64,000 nucleotides of DNA from Methanofervidicoccus abyssi. Lineage in GTDB: Archaea > AGJL01 > Methanococci > Methanococcales > Methanococcaceae. A program made the translations under genes and the position numbers. This document shows, piece by piece, positions 56,407 through 64,000 of the stretch; position 1 is the first letter of the stretch; each line of letters starts with the position of its first letter. The stretch covers positions 163,570 through 227,569 of the forward strand of contig NZ_BFAX01000002.1 in NCBI RefSeq assembly GCF_004310395.1, given 5' to 3'. The notes under the pieces are model-generated. The model ran no database searches and was not told the DNA's origin. It worked only from the letters and a program-made list of their open reading frames with translations.

Positions 56407-57975
56407 ATGTGCTCTATAAGTGGAATTATTATAAAAGATGATGAAGGCTCTAGTATTAGAGACAGATTAAGAGAGCATCTCATTAATATTATGAAGATTC
56501 TAAAACATAGAGGACCAGATAGTTCTGGAATGATGCTCGATGATGAAGTTGTATACTTTAGGGATTTTGAGGATACTCTAAGTTCTAATCTTAGAAAACC
56601 TAACAGGCTTGGATTGGGACATAACAGGTTAGCCATCGTAGGTAATGCAAGTCAACCTATTCCCAATGAAGATGAGAATGTATGGGTTATCTGCAACGGA
56701 GAGATATACAACTACTACGAACTTATGGAGGATTTGGAAGATAGACATAACTTCTACACTGATACTGACAGTGAGATTATAGTACATTGCTACGAGGAGA
56801 TGATACTTCAAGAGTTAGATGGGGAGTATGCATACTGTATATATGACAAGGAAGAGAATAAACTGCTACTAGGGAGAGATACCTTTGGAGTAAAACCTCT
56901 CTTTTACATAGATACTGAGAAATACTTTGCCTTTGCCTCTGAGAAAAAGGGACTGTGGTATCTACTGAAAAGTATAGATAATCTATCCTTTGAGGAAATA
57001 TATAACTATCCTGTAGTATCACTCCATCCAAACAGCCATATGATATACGACTTAGACGAAAACAGATACTACATAGTTAGAGATGTCCAAAAGATAAGGG
57101 TAAATTACTTCAACAGGTATAAAAATGGTGACGACAACAGGGAGTACGAGATATATAAAAAAGAGGTGGAGAGAGTCCTATGGAATGGGGTGATAAAGAG
57201 GGTAAGAGGACTGGATAAGGTAGGGGTTGTGTTTTCTGGAGGAGTAGATAGCACCCTTGTGGCAAAGATGGCGTCAGAATACTGCAATGTGATCCTCTAT
57301 ACTACAGGTTTAGAAGGCAGTGAAGATGTAGAGTATGCCGAAAGGGTAGCTGAAGATTTGGGACTAAAACTTAGAAAGAAAATAATAGATAAGGAAGAAT
57401 ACGAGGAGTATCTCCTGAAGGTGGCCTATGCAATAGATGAAATAGATCTAATGAAACTCTCAGTGGGGGTACCTATATACGTGGCATCGGAGATGGCTAA
57501 AAGGGATGGAATAAAAGTAGTACTATCTGGGCAGGGAGCAGATGAACTCTTCGCAGGGTATAAGAGGTATCAGAGGATACTTATTACAAAGGGAGAGGAA
57601 GAAGTTAAGAAGGTACTTTATAAAGATGTGATGAACATCTACAGGATGAACCTCGAAAGAGATGATCACTGTACAATGGCAAACAGTGTGGAGTTGAGAG
57701 TACCCTTCTTAGACAAGAGTGTAGTTGAAGTTGGGCTCTCCCTCCCTGTACAATACAAGGTAAACGAAAGGGAGAGAAAGATAATCCTAAGGGATATTGC
57801 CAAGAAGTACATCCCAGAGTATATTGCCAATAGGCCTAAGAAGGCGGCTCAATATGGCAGTGGCAGTGAGAAGATGATATATGCAGTAGGTAAAAGTTAC
57901 GGCTACTCGAAGAGAAAAATAAATATATTCCTCAGAGATGTGATTTTAAAGAAGATGGAAGATATACATACCTAG
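56407..57975 (+). CDS. asnB: Asparagine synthase (glutamine-hydrolysing) AsnB
   Basis: Makes asparagine from aspartate, glutamine and ATP. The 522-residue protein has an N-terminal class II glutaminase with the catalytic cysteine right after Met (MCSISG), LGHNRLAIVG and CNGEIYNYYEL, and a C-terminal synthase domain with the PP-loop FSGGVDSTLVA and GQGADELFAGYKRY. The ATG at 56407 is required so that Cys is residue 2; the GTG at 56401 is part of the TAAGGGGTGTAT leader. Length is typical. Confidence 0.94.
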   Translation: MCSISGIIIKDDEGSSIRDRLREHLINIMKILKHRGPDSSGMMLDDEVVYFRDFEDTLSSNLRKPNRLGLGHNRLAIVGNASQPIPNEDENVWVICNGEIYNYYELMEDLEDRHNFYTDTDSEIIVHCYEEMILQELDGEYAYCIYDKEENKLLLGRDTFGVKPLFYIDTEKYFAFASEKKGLWYLLKSIDNLSFEEIYNYPVVSLHPNSHMIYDLDENRYYIVRDVQKIRVNYFNRYKNGDDNREYEIYKKEVERVLWNGVIKRVRGLDKVGVVFSGGVDSTLVAKMASEYCNVILYTTGLEGSEDVEYAERVAEDLGLKLRKKIIDKEEYEEYLLKVAYAIDEIDLMKLSVGVPIYVASEMAKRDGIKVVLSGQGADELFAGYKRYQRILITKGEEEVKKVLYKDVMNIYRMNLERDDHCTMANSVELRVPFLDKSVVEVGLSLPVQYKVNERERKIILRDIAKKYIPEYIANRPKKAAQYGSGSEKMIYAVGKSYGYSKRKINIFLRDVILKKMEDIHT

Positions 57976-58262
57976 GTTGCTGTATATATTAAAAAAATAA
58001 TATTAATTACAATAATAATCAGGAATATTTTCTAATGGAAATTAGAACTAATAATAAAAATATCGAAAAATCTCCATTAATAGAGGTTCTATGCTATTAA
58101 AGAGAAGGAATTAACAAAGTTATACTCTTCTCTCCCTGTATCTAGGGTAGACTAATGAAGATAACAACTGTTAATGACTGTATATTCATTCTTTTTTATA
58201 ACATTTTTAATAAATAAAGATTAACAGAAATCTAGTTATCTTTACCAATTCTTACATTATGA
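57976..58262. other. Spacer between convergent asnB and the transporter operon
   Basis: No gene. AGATT/AATCT hairpin at 58218-58233, pointing to the minus strand with T-rich sequence after it, is another copy of the small hairpin found at 47550. Confidence 0.4.
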
Positions 58263-59393
58263 CTACTGTATCTTTATACTCTTCTCCCCCTTGTATACTA
58301 AGTATATTACCAACAACCCTCCTACTATATCTAAGATAGAACCTACAGGTAAAATCTGGGCAGGATGGTTTATACCATAGAGATAATAGATAGGTACCCA
58401 ATATTTCACAGATATTATATGAGCAATGAGCATCAAGATAACCCCAAGGAGCATCGTTGTAGGTAATAGCCACCTATGATCTGAAGTTTTTATTACAGAC
58501 CTTGCCATATAAGGAGCAGCTATTCCTACAAATGCCATAAGTCCAAGGTAAGGAACTATGGCTCCAACAACAAAAGATGTTAGTAGTAGTATCGCTATCC
58601 TAACCTTTTTTACATCTAATCCAAAACTCCTAGCATAAGATTCTCCAAAGAGTAAGGCGTTTAGAGGTTTTATTAAAAATACACTACTTATTACAAAGAT
58701 TAGAGTAATTATAGTAAGAGATGGAAGGTTATTTAGATTGACTCGTGTTAAACTTCCAACTATAAACATATAGTATTCCAGAATAGAGAGTTCTTTCCCA
58801 TTTGCTATTAGATAGGAACTTATACCTCTAAATAGATAACTGAAGAGGAGGGCAACGATTAGAACACCATTTACATCTTTAACCCTGAGTGCTATTATGA
58901 TAAGGATTATTAGAGATAGTATACCTCCACACCAACCAGCAACTATCTTCTCATCTATGTTGAAAATTTTGAAGAGATTTGCAATACTGTTTACAAATAT
59001 TACTAAGGTAACTGCAAATAGTACACCACTGGATATACCTGTGGTATAGGGAGAAGCTAGTAAATTTTTAAAGAGTGTCTGAAGCATTAAACCACATGCA
59101 GATAGGGTTATCCCCACGATGATGGCTCCGAAAATTTGGGGAAAACGTATTTCTTTTAATAGTATATATTTAAATTTCTTCTTTTCACTTAGAGGAGGTA
59201 TATAAAACAGATCTTCTCCAGTGATTTTATGGTATATACTGTTTAATGTAACCTTCATTTGATATAGGATAAAATCTGTAGTATCTTCCAAGGTAATAGA
59301 TCTGGCATTCCCTCCATAATACATACCTAGTATAACAAGTATTACAACGGAGATAAGTAGAATAAATACTATAAAGGGTCTGTAATACTCCAT
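58263..59393 (-). CDS. FecCD-type ABC transporter permease (second)
   Basis: A 376-residue permease for iron-siderophore, heme or cobalamin uptake, with about ten membrane helices. Family regions are RFPQIFGAIIVGITLSACG, LLASPYTTGISSG, FGESYARSFGLDV (cytoplasmic ATPase-coupling loop) and LGLMAFVGIAAPYMARSV. The N-terminal ~100 residues are longer than in the upstream permease, with a loop between the first helices (EDLFYIPPLSEKKKFKY). The ATG at 59393 overlaps the previous stop (TAATG), so it is translated by coupling. The first 24 codons of a longer frame are rejected. Confidence 0.9.
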   Translation of the reverse strand: MEYYRPFIVFILLISVVILVILGMYYGGNARSITLEDTTDFILYQMKVTLNSIYHKITGEDLFYIPPLSEKKKFKYILLKEIRFPQIFGAIIVGITLSACGLMLQTLFKNLLASPYTTGISSGVLFAVTLVIFVNSIANLFKIFNIDEKIVAGWCGGILSLIILIIIALRVKDVNGVLIVALLFSYLFRGISSYLIANGKELSILEYYMFIVGSLTRVNLNNLPSLTIITLIFVISSVFLIKPLNALLFGESYARSFGLDVKKVRIAILLLTSFVVGAIVPYLGLMAFVGIAAPYMARSVIKTSDHRWLLPTTMLLGVILMLIAHIISVKYWVPIYYLYGINHPAQILPVGSILDIVGGLLVIYLVYKGEKSIKIQ

Positions 59394-60442
59394 TATATCC
59401 CCATACGTTTTACCTTTAAGTATATCAGTATAGCTATAGGTGCTCCTATTATGGATAGAGGACATAAGAGAGGTAGGTTGTTAGAGGATGTAGGTATTAG
59501 AACTCCAGGCCTTGTGAGTATATCTGCAAATATTACAAATATAGAACCTAAGATAGCAGTTGTAGGTATTACATAGAGGTGCTTTGAAGTTCCCACTATC
59601 ATCCTACTTACTATAGGACATACTATCCCCACAAAGGCTATAGGTCCAGTAAAGGCCACCACCGTTGCAGTTAATATGGAGGAGAGTATTACCAACCACC
59701 TTCTTAAACTCTTAATATCCGCCCCTACACTCTGGGCGTACATCTCACCAAGGAGGTTAGCATCAAGTTTTTTTGATAGCAATACATAAGCTAAAATAAC
59801 TACAGGGATGATTATCACAGTCATAATGTATATCTGATCCCAAGTTAAATTATTTAGAGATCCCATACCCCACATAAGATACTCAGAGAGTTCAGATCTC
59901 TCTTCACCGAGAAAGTCTGCAGTATATACTACTATGGTGGTAAATCCAGAGGCTATGGCACCTATCATAATACCGCTTATCAGTAAAGTTGCAGTCTGTT
60001 TAACAACCCTTGCAATGTTGATAACTACAAACATAGTAATCAGAGAACCAAGATAGGCTGCAAGGATAAAGCCGTATAGTGAGTGGGGAAAACCTAAGTT
60101 AAAAAGTAGGGATGTAAATATATACAACACAACACCTAAGGAAGCTCCACTTGCCACACCCATCAAATAGGGATCTGCTAAGGGATTCCTAAAATATCCC
60201 TGCATAAGTATCCCTGCAACTGCAATACCCATTCCAACAACAATTGCCCCAACTGTTCTCGGTAATCTCAACTCCCCTATAATTTTATCAACAATTGGAT
60301 TTCTAGAAGTTCCCTCTAAGAAATATTTTTCCAGTTGATCATTCTTTATGGGAATAGTACCTTCTTTAATACTAATATAGGATAAAACAGTGAGTATAAT
60401 TACTGATATAAAAAATACAATTAGAAATCTTTTGTATTTCAA
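59393..60442 (-). CDS. FecCD-type ABC transporter permease (first)
   Basis: A 349-residue permease of the same family, with [51 protein letters not shown] and [19 protein letters not shown]. It starts with TTG after GGTGA. It is clearly different from the following permease, so the transporter may be a heterodimer as in FecC/FecD. No ATPase gene lies on this strand. It follows a cohesin-like gene with a 153-base gap. Confidence 0.92.
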   Translation of the reverse strand: MKYKRFLIVFFISVIILTVLSYISIKEGTIPIKNDQLEKYFLEGTSRNPIVDKIIGELRLPRTVGAIVVGMGIAVAGILMQGYFRNPLADPYLMGVASGASLGVVLYIFTSLLFNLGFPHSLYGFILAAYLGSLITMFVVINIARVVKQTATLLISGIMIGAIASGFTTIVVYTADFLGEERSELSEYLMWGMGSLNNLTWDQIYIMTVIIIPVVILAYVLLSKKLDANLLGEMYAQSVGADIKSLRRWLVILSSILTATVVAFTGPIAFVGIVCPIVSRMIVGTSKHLYVIPTTAILGSIFVIFADILTRPGVLIPTSSNNLPLLCPLSIIGAPIAILIYLKVKRMGI

Positions 60443-60595
60443 AATTTCACCTTTTGATATTAGTAATCACAATGATAATAAAAATAAAAGTTACTTTTTC
60501 GAAAATTCCAACTTACAATATATATTGATTCGAAGTGATCCTTTAAAATAATAAGAGAACAGCAAAAGATAAATGAATTATCTTTCCTTTAATCA

Positions 60596-61172
60596 TTAAA
60601 AGATCCTTTTTAAAAAGTTCGATATAATCTCGATTATCCATGAAAGTATATTACTTCCTTTCCCACTCTCTGTTTTTTCGTTGATACTTTGACTATTATT
60701 AACTATCTCTAAGTTATAGGTTATAGAAGGTAGTGTAATAGCTCTACCATTTTCATCTGAAGCTACTGCATCAAATTTAATAGGTACAATACCTTCTTTT
60801 AATGCCTTTCCTTCTACCGTGAGTAAATGAAAATCTGAATTTAAAGGTTTATCAAAGATAGCAAATGAAATAAATACTGAATTATTTTTTAAATCCAACA
60901 TATAGAACGTTCCAGCCTTTTCTTTTATTTCCCTGTTCCCAGTTGCATTTATAAATTTGATATACTTTACACCGTATATTGGAGTGTCGATTTTACACTC
61001 AAAACCAGAGATATTCCTAATTTAAATTAACATATATATCTATCTTAAAATTTTCACCTACCTGTACCTTTTTTGGCATATCTATGTTTAAACTAATATC
61101 TTCTAATGCCAAAACTGTTTCTGTTAATAGTAATACCGTAAATAATGTGAGTATATAGAATATTTTTTTCAT
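60596..61172 (-). pseudogene. Cohesin-domain membrane protein, frameshifted
   Basis: GGAGAT (61178-61183) precedes ATG (61172), encoding a signal peptide (MKKIFYILTLFTVLLLTETVLA in style) and the start of a cohesin domain, IDMPKKVQVGENFKIDIYVN; the frame then meets TAG at 61017. In the next frame the domain continues without a break: ISGFECKIDTPIYGVKYIKF, NNSVFISFAIF, EGIVPIKFDAVASDENG, and ends in a hydrophobic C-terminal segment (NILSWIIEIISNFLKRIF) that could anchor it. One extra A or T in the AATTTAAATT run explains the shift. Joined, the protein would be about 190 residues. It could be a recent pseudogene, a sequencing error or programmed frameshifting. Confidence 0.7.
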
Positions 61173-61302
61173 AACTTATCTCCTATATTTTTATACCCAA
61201 ATAAATTTTAAATATTGTAAAATAAACCGTAAAATATAAATATAAATGGTTATTGAATATACTATCTATTATTAGAATATAAAAAATTTTTGGGTGAGTG
61301 GC
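61173..61302. promoter_or_regulatory. Divergent promoter region of the cohesin-dockerin locus
   Basis: 130 bases between the minus-strand cohesin gene and the plus-strand dockerin gene. It is almost pure A/T with TATA-like stretches (near 61235-61245 and 61274-61285) and the ribosome-binding sites for both (61178-61183 minus; GGGTGAG 61291-61297 plus). AACC (61231) and GGTT (61250) flank an A/T core. Joint regulation of the two arms is plausible. Confidence 0.45.
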
Positions 61303-62676
61303 ATGTCAAAAAGTATAAATATTGGTCCTAGAATAATACTAAATGCAATATTTTTATTATTAGTACTAATATTAATAACCCCTGTATTTGCAGAAGGTAA
61401 CTACAACTACAGATTTGGAGATGTAAATGAAGATGGTAAGATAGACATTACAGATGTGGTGTATCTATTTAAACATAGAAATATATCTCTTGAAGATGGA
61501 GATTTAAACTGCGATGATAAGATAGACATTACAGATGTGGTGTATCTATTTAAAAACTACAATGAATTGAAAAAACCCATAAAGTACGCTCAACATATGA
61601 ATTTAACTTACTACGATAAGAACGGCAATGTAGTAAATCCCTACGAAGGGGATAGTTGGGCCTACAAGATATTTGTAGATGCCACAGGTCAGAGATTTCT
61701 ACTGAAGAACGAGTCTGAACCAATACCCGAATGGGCTAAAGGGAAGTACGATATAGTAATAAATGTACCACTGAAGAACGTTGTCGTCATGAGTTCAACA
61801 GAGATTGCACTTATGATGCCCCTAAACGACAGTGAATCTGTGATATCCTCAATAAAGGGGATTATGTGGGGTGGTGGATACAAATGGTACTTTGAGGAGA
61901 TAAACAGGAGCCTTGAGAATGGATCGATAATAGACGTTGGTTCAACTTACAATCCAAACTGGGATAAAATAGTAAATATATCTCCCCAGGTAATATTTGT
62001 ATATCCAGGATACGATGGGGATGCAATAATTGAAAAGTGTAAAGAGTTAGGTATAACCTATGTAGCAGATGCTGAATACTTGGAGCCAACATGTCTCGGA
62101 AGATGTGAATGGGTAAAGATGTTTGCAGCATTCTACAACAAGGAGGATGTTGCTAAGAGATACTTTACAAGAGTTGAGAAGAGGTCCTTCGATGTTAAAA
62201 GAAAAACCTATAACTGTGATCCAAACGTGTTAGTTGCCTGGGGTGAAAACTATCCAAAGTGGGGAGGTACTTACGTACCTGAGGCCCAATCCTACGTTGC
62301 CACTGAAATAACGGACTTCTGTCATGCATCATATATATTTAGTGACTATCCTGGTACAGGTAGTGCAACGATAGACTATGAAACCTTTGCAGAGAGGGCA
62401 AAAAACGCTGATGTATGGATAGTACCATCATCAACCACCTGGTTAAGTACCTTTAAGGAGGATCATCCAGGGTACGAGACATTTAAGGCTGTAAAAAATG
62501 GTAGATTGTTCTGTGAAAGTGATGACTACTGGCAACTTGGGCTTATGAACACCGACGAAGTCCTGATGGATTTAGGTACTATAATACACCCTGAGGCATT
62601 CAAAGGAAGAACTACACACTTCTTCCTAAAATACAACCCAGATACAAATACTGCAAAACCTTACACTGCAGAATAG
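61303..62676 (+). CDS. Exported dockerin-fused metal/cobalamin-type substrate-binding protein
   Basis: A 457-residue protein. A type I signal peptide (IFLLLVLILITPVFAEG) without a lipobox is followed by two dockerin calcium loops, DVNEDGKIDITD and DLNCDDKIDITD, each followed by VVYLFK, spaced 27 residues apart. The rest (about 95-445) is a Peripla_BP_2 binding domain of the iron/cobalamin class (MSSTEIALMMPL, IVNISPQVIFVYPGYDG, WVKMFAAFYN, LVAWGENYP, DVWIVPSSTTW). The ATG at 61303 follows GGGTGAG. With no lipid anchor it probably binds a cohesin on the cell surface. It diverges from two FecCD permeases. Confidence 0.9.
   Translation: MSKSINIGPRIILNAIFLLLVLILITPVFAEGNYNYRFGDVNEDGKIDITDVVYLFKHRNISLEDGDLNCDDKIDITDVVYLFKNYNELKKPIKYAQHMNLTYYDKNGNVVNPYEGDSWAYKIFVDATGQRFLLKNESEPIPEWAKGKYDIVINVPLKNVVVMSSTEIALMMPLNDSESVISSIKGIMWGGGYKWYFEEINRSLENGSIIDVGSTYNPNWDKIVNISPQVIFVYPGYDGDAIIEKCKELGITYVADAEYLEPTCLGRCEWVKMFAAFYNKEDVAKRYFTRVEKRSFDVKRKTYNCDPNVLVAWGENYPKWGGTYVPEAQSYVATEITDFCHASYIFSDYPGTGSATIDYETFAERAKNADVWIVPSSTTWLSTFKEDHPGYETFKAVKNGRLFCESDDYWQLGLMNTDEVLMDLGTIIHPEAFKGRTTHFFLKYNPDTNTAKPYTAE
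61437..61554 (+). repeat. Two identical 37-bp copies within the dockerin coding sequence
   Basis: 61437-61473 and 61518-61554 are identical at the DNA level and encode the second half of each calcium loop plus VVYLFK. Perfect identity over 37 bases implies recent duplication or gene conversion of the dockerin half-module. Confidence 0.95.
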
Positions 62677-62721
62677 GCTAAATTTAATACTTTATATTAA
62701 ACAACGATCAGGTGATTAGGA

Positions 62722-64000
62722 ATGAAGTGGAAGTTTTTACTAATACCAATTTTACTAATGTCACTGGTTGGTATCTGTTATGGGGAGAACATCACAGTGG
62801 AACTCCTACCTAGCAATATAGAGGCAAATATTGGAGATACTTTTAACTTAAGTTTAATTGTAAAAAATGTTCCTGAAGCTGAACATGAGAAATGCGCAGG
62901 TTTTGAAACTTATATATGTTATGACTCCAATATCCTGAATTTAAGTAATATTCAATTGAGTAATATTGGAGAGAGTGCTGATTTAAAAATGGTAAATCTC
63001 TCCTCTGGATTCATATCCTTAGCATGGCTCTTTAACCCAGTTTATGGTAATTTTACAATAGCCACTATCTCCTTCAAGGGGTTAAATCCTGGAGAAACAA
63101 ATATAACCCTGAAGAATGTGGTAATATCTACAGAGGATGGATACGAGTATAAAAATGTATCAACTTATCCAGCAACGGTTGTAATTAAACCCTACACCAC
63201 AACCATCACTGTAACTGTACCTACACCAAACCTAGTAATAGAAAATATTACTACAACCACTCCAATATACAACAATACCCCAACTGAGATAAACATAACA
63301 ATAGCCAACGATGGTACTGCTAACGTAACTACCACATTTCCAGTGGAAGTAACCATTAAAGATGACGCAGGAAATGAGGTATATACTAAAACACAAGATG
63401 TAAGCGGATTAAATGTGAATGAAAGTATAACCTTAACCTTCAACTGGACTCCTACCAACACTGGAGATTACAACATCACAGCAGTTGTAGATTCAAACGA
63501 TACCGTAAATGAATCAAATGAAAGTGATAACACCTACACCACAACCATCACTGTAGTTACCTTATCAAGTAGCACATCATCAGGAAGTAGTATATCATCC
63601 TCAGGAGGAGGCGGATCCCCAGTATTTAAAAATCCTTACCCAGATGTAGCTCCAGACATTAAATCAATAAAAATAAAAGAAATAGTACATAAAGCAAAAT
63701 TAATAGTAGGTTCTAATATAGATGTCAATCTGTCAGCAAAGGACTTAAAAACAACATTTGTTCTAACAAATAAACCTCTCGATATAGAAGAAGATTGTAT
63801 CTTAATAGGAGGGCCGGTGGCAAACCCGATTGTGAAAAAATACTTAGAGATTTTTCCAGTAAAGGTAACTAACGAATACCCAGGGAAGCACAGAGGAGTA
63901 ATAGAGGTGACAAAGATCAACGGCCATACAGTAGTTCTTTTGGCAGGCTCAGACAGGTGGGGTACAAAGGCAGCAGTGGAGTACTTTAAAACCTTAGAGG
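62722..64000 (+). CDS. Surface protein with cohesin, CARDB and S-layer-like domains (3' end outside window)
   Basis: At least 426 residues, open to the end of the window. In order: signal peptide (LLIPILLMSLVGICYG); a cohesin-like domain (about 22-150: IEANIGDTFNLSLIVKN, CAGFETYICYDSNIL, GFISLAWLF, GNFTIATISFKGLNPG); a CARDB domain (about 165-275: NTPTEINITIANDGTANV, NWTPTNTGDYNITAVVD); a Ser/Gly linker (about 278-300); then an S-layer C-terminal-like domain (CILIGGPVANPIV, VVLLAGSDRWGTKAAVEYF). GGTGATTAGG precedes the ATG. It lies 45 bases after the dockerin gene, in the same operon, and would display the cohesin on the cell wall. Confidence 0.85.
   Translation, partial: MKWKFLLIPILLMSLVGICYGENITVELLPSNIEANIGDTFNLSLIVKNVPEAEHEKCAGFETYICYDSNILNLSNIQLSNIGESADLKMVNLSSGFISLAWLFNPVYGNFTIATISFKGLNPGETNITLKNVVISTEDGYEYKNVSTYPATVVIKPYTTTITVTVPTPNLVIENITTTTPIYNNTPTEINITIANDGTANVTTTFPVEVTIKDDAGNEVYTKTQDVSGLNVNESITLTFNWTPTNTGDYNITAVVDSNDTVNESNESDNTYTTTITVVTLSSSTSSGSSISSSGGGGSPVFKNPYPDVAPDIKSIKIKEIVHKAKLIVGSNIDVNLSAKDLKTTFVLTNKPLDIEEDCILIGGPVANPIVKKYLEIFPVKVTNEYPGKHRGVIEVTKINGHTVVLLAGSDRWGTKAAVEYFKTLE
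63191..63555 (+). repeat. 23-bp direct repeats bordering the CARDB module
   Basis: CCTACACCACAACCATCACT plus GTA occurs at 63191-63213 and 63533-63555, encoding YTTTITV on each side of the CARDB domain. The unit of 342 bases (114 codons) is in frame, so recombination between the repeats could add or remove whole CARDB modules. Confidence 0.9.

Noticed and set aside
59394..59465. 24-codon N-terminal extension of the second FecCD permease
   Set aside because: It lies inside the upstream permease gene in another frame; the ATG overlapping the stop (TAATG) gives a normal permease start.
1..64000. CRISPR arrays, restriction or toxin-antitoxin systems, prophage
   Set aside because: I saw no regularly spaced repeats, no cas, methylase, toxin or integrase genes; regions without genes are AT-rich spacers with decayed fragments.

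Overview
The window looks like a chromosomal segment of a hyperthermophilic, hydrogenotrophic methanogen of the order Methanococcales. The evidence is the AT-rich DNA, the GGTGAT/GGAGG ribosome-binding sites that decide many starts (often a GTG inside the site precedes the true ATG), and the gene set: archaeal DnaG, RadA, Hef, Rpo7, Spt4, class I LysRS, and many methanogen markers (ftr, atwA, methanogenesis marker 15, cofE, cofD, comD, korBC, a probable hcgG/hmdC). BpsA (branched polyamines) and a fused IPCT/DIPPS (di-myo-inositol phosphate) point to growth at very high temperature. A Methanotorris-like genus is my inference, not something I could check.

Layout. 1-1666: a partial gene, then cofE and hxlB. 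2206-6753 (minus): archaeosine radical SAM protein, coaBC, an orphan radical SAM protein and Taw1. 7436-12938 (minus): TrkA, DtdA, CofD, then AtwA with two small conserved genes. 13575-15580: a DUF167 gene and a probable Hmd-cofactor gene. 15889-17633: information-processing operon rpo7-spt4-GTP-dependent dephospho-CoA kinase-eS24-eS31. 17725-23391: comD, asd, purC-purS, dnaG and two small conserved genes. 23423-23482 (minus): a well-formed C/D box guide RNA. 23566-36310: methanogenesis marker 15, Hef, HMG-CoA reductase, a phosphorylase homologue, CbiT, RadA, a membrane OB-fold protein, PurE, IPCT/DIPPS and BpsA. 36507-43246: two unknown genes, KorBC, a DUF2258-like protein, LysRS and PurA. 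43510-44854: ferredoxin plus geranylgeranyl reductase. 45282-53192: MoeA with a binding-protein domain, a winged-helix regulator, SurE, an NYN protein, FlaK, two small conserved genes and DacZ. 53222-57975: intron-containing tRNA-Trp, Ftr, small genes and AsnB.

The most unusual part is 58263-64000. Two FecCD-type permeases and a cohesin-like membrane protein (frameshifted in this sequence) lie on the minus strand. Diverging from them on the plus strand are an exported metal/cofactor-binding protein that carries an N-terminal dockerin instead of a lipid anchor, and a large surface protein with cohesin, CARDB and S-layer-like domains that runs off the window. I read this as a cohesin-dockerin organised uptake system.

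Spacers are long for an archaeon (300-700 bp). Several hold decayed coding fragments and a degenerate repeat family rather than obvious genes. No CRISPR array, rRNA, integrase or intact insertion sequence was seen.
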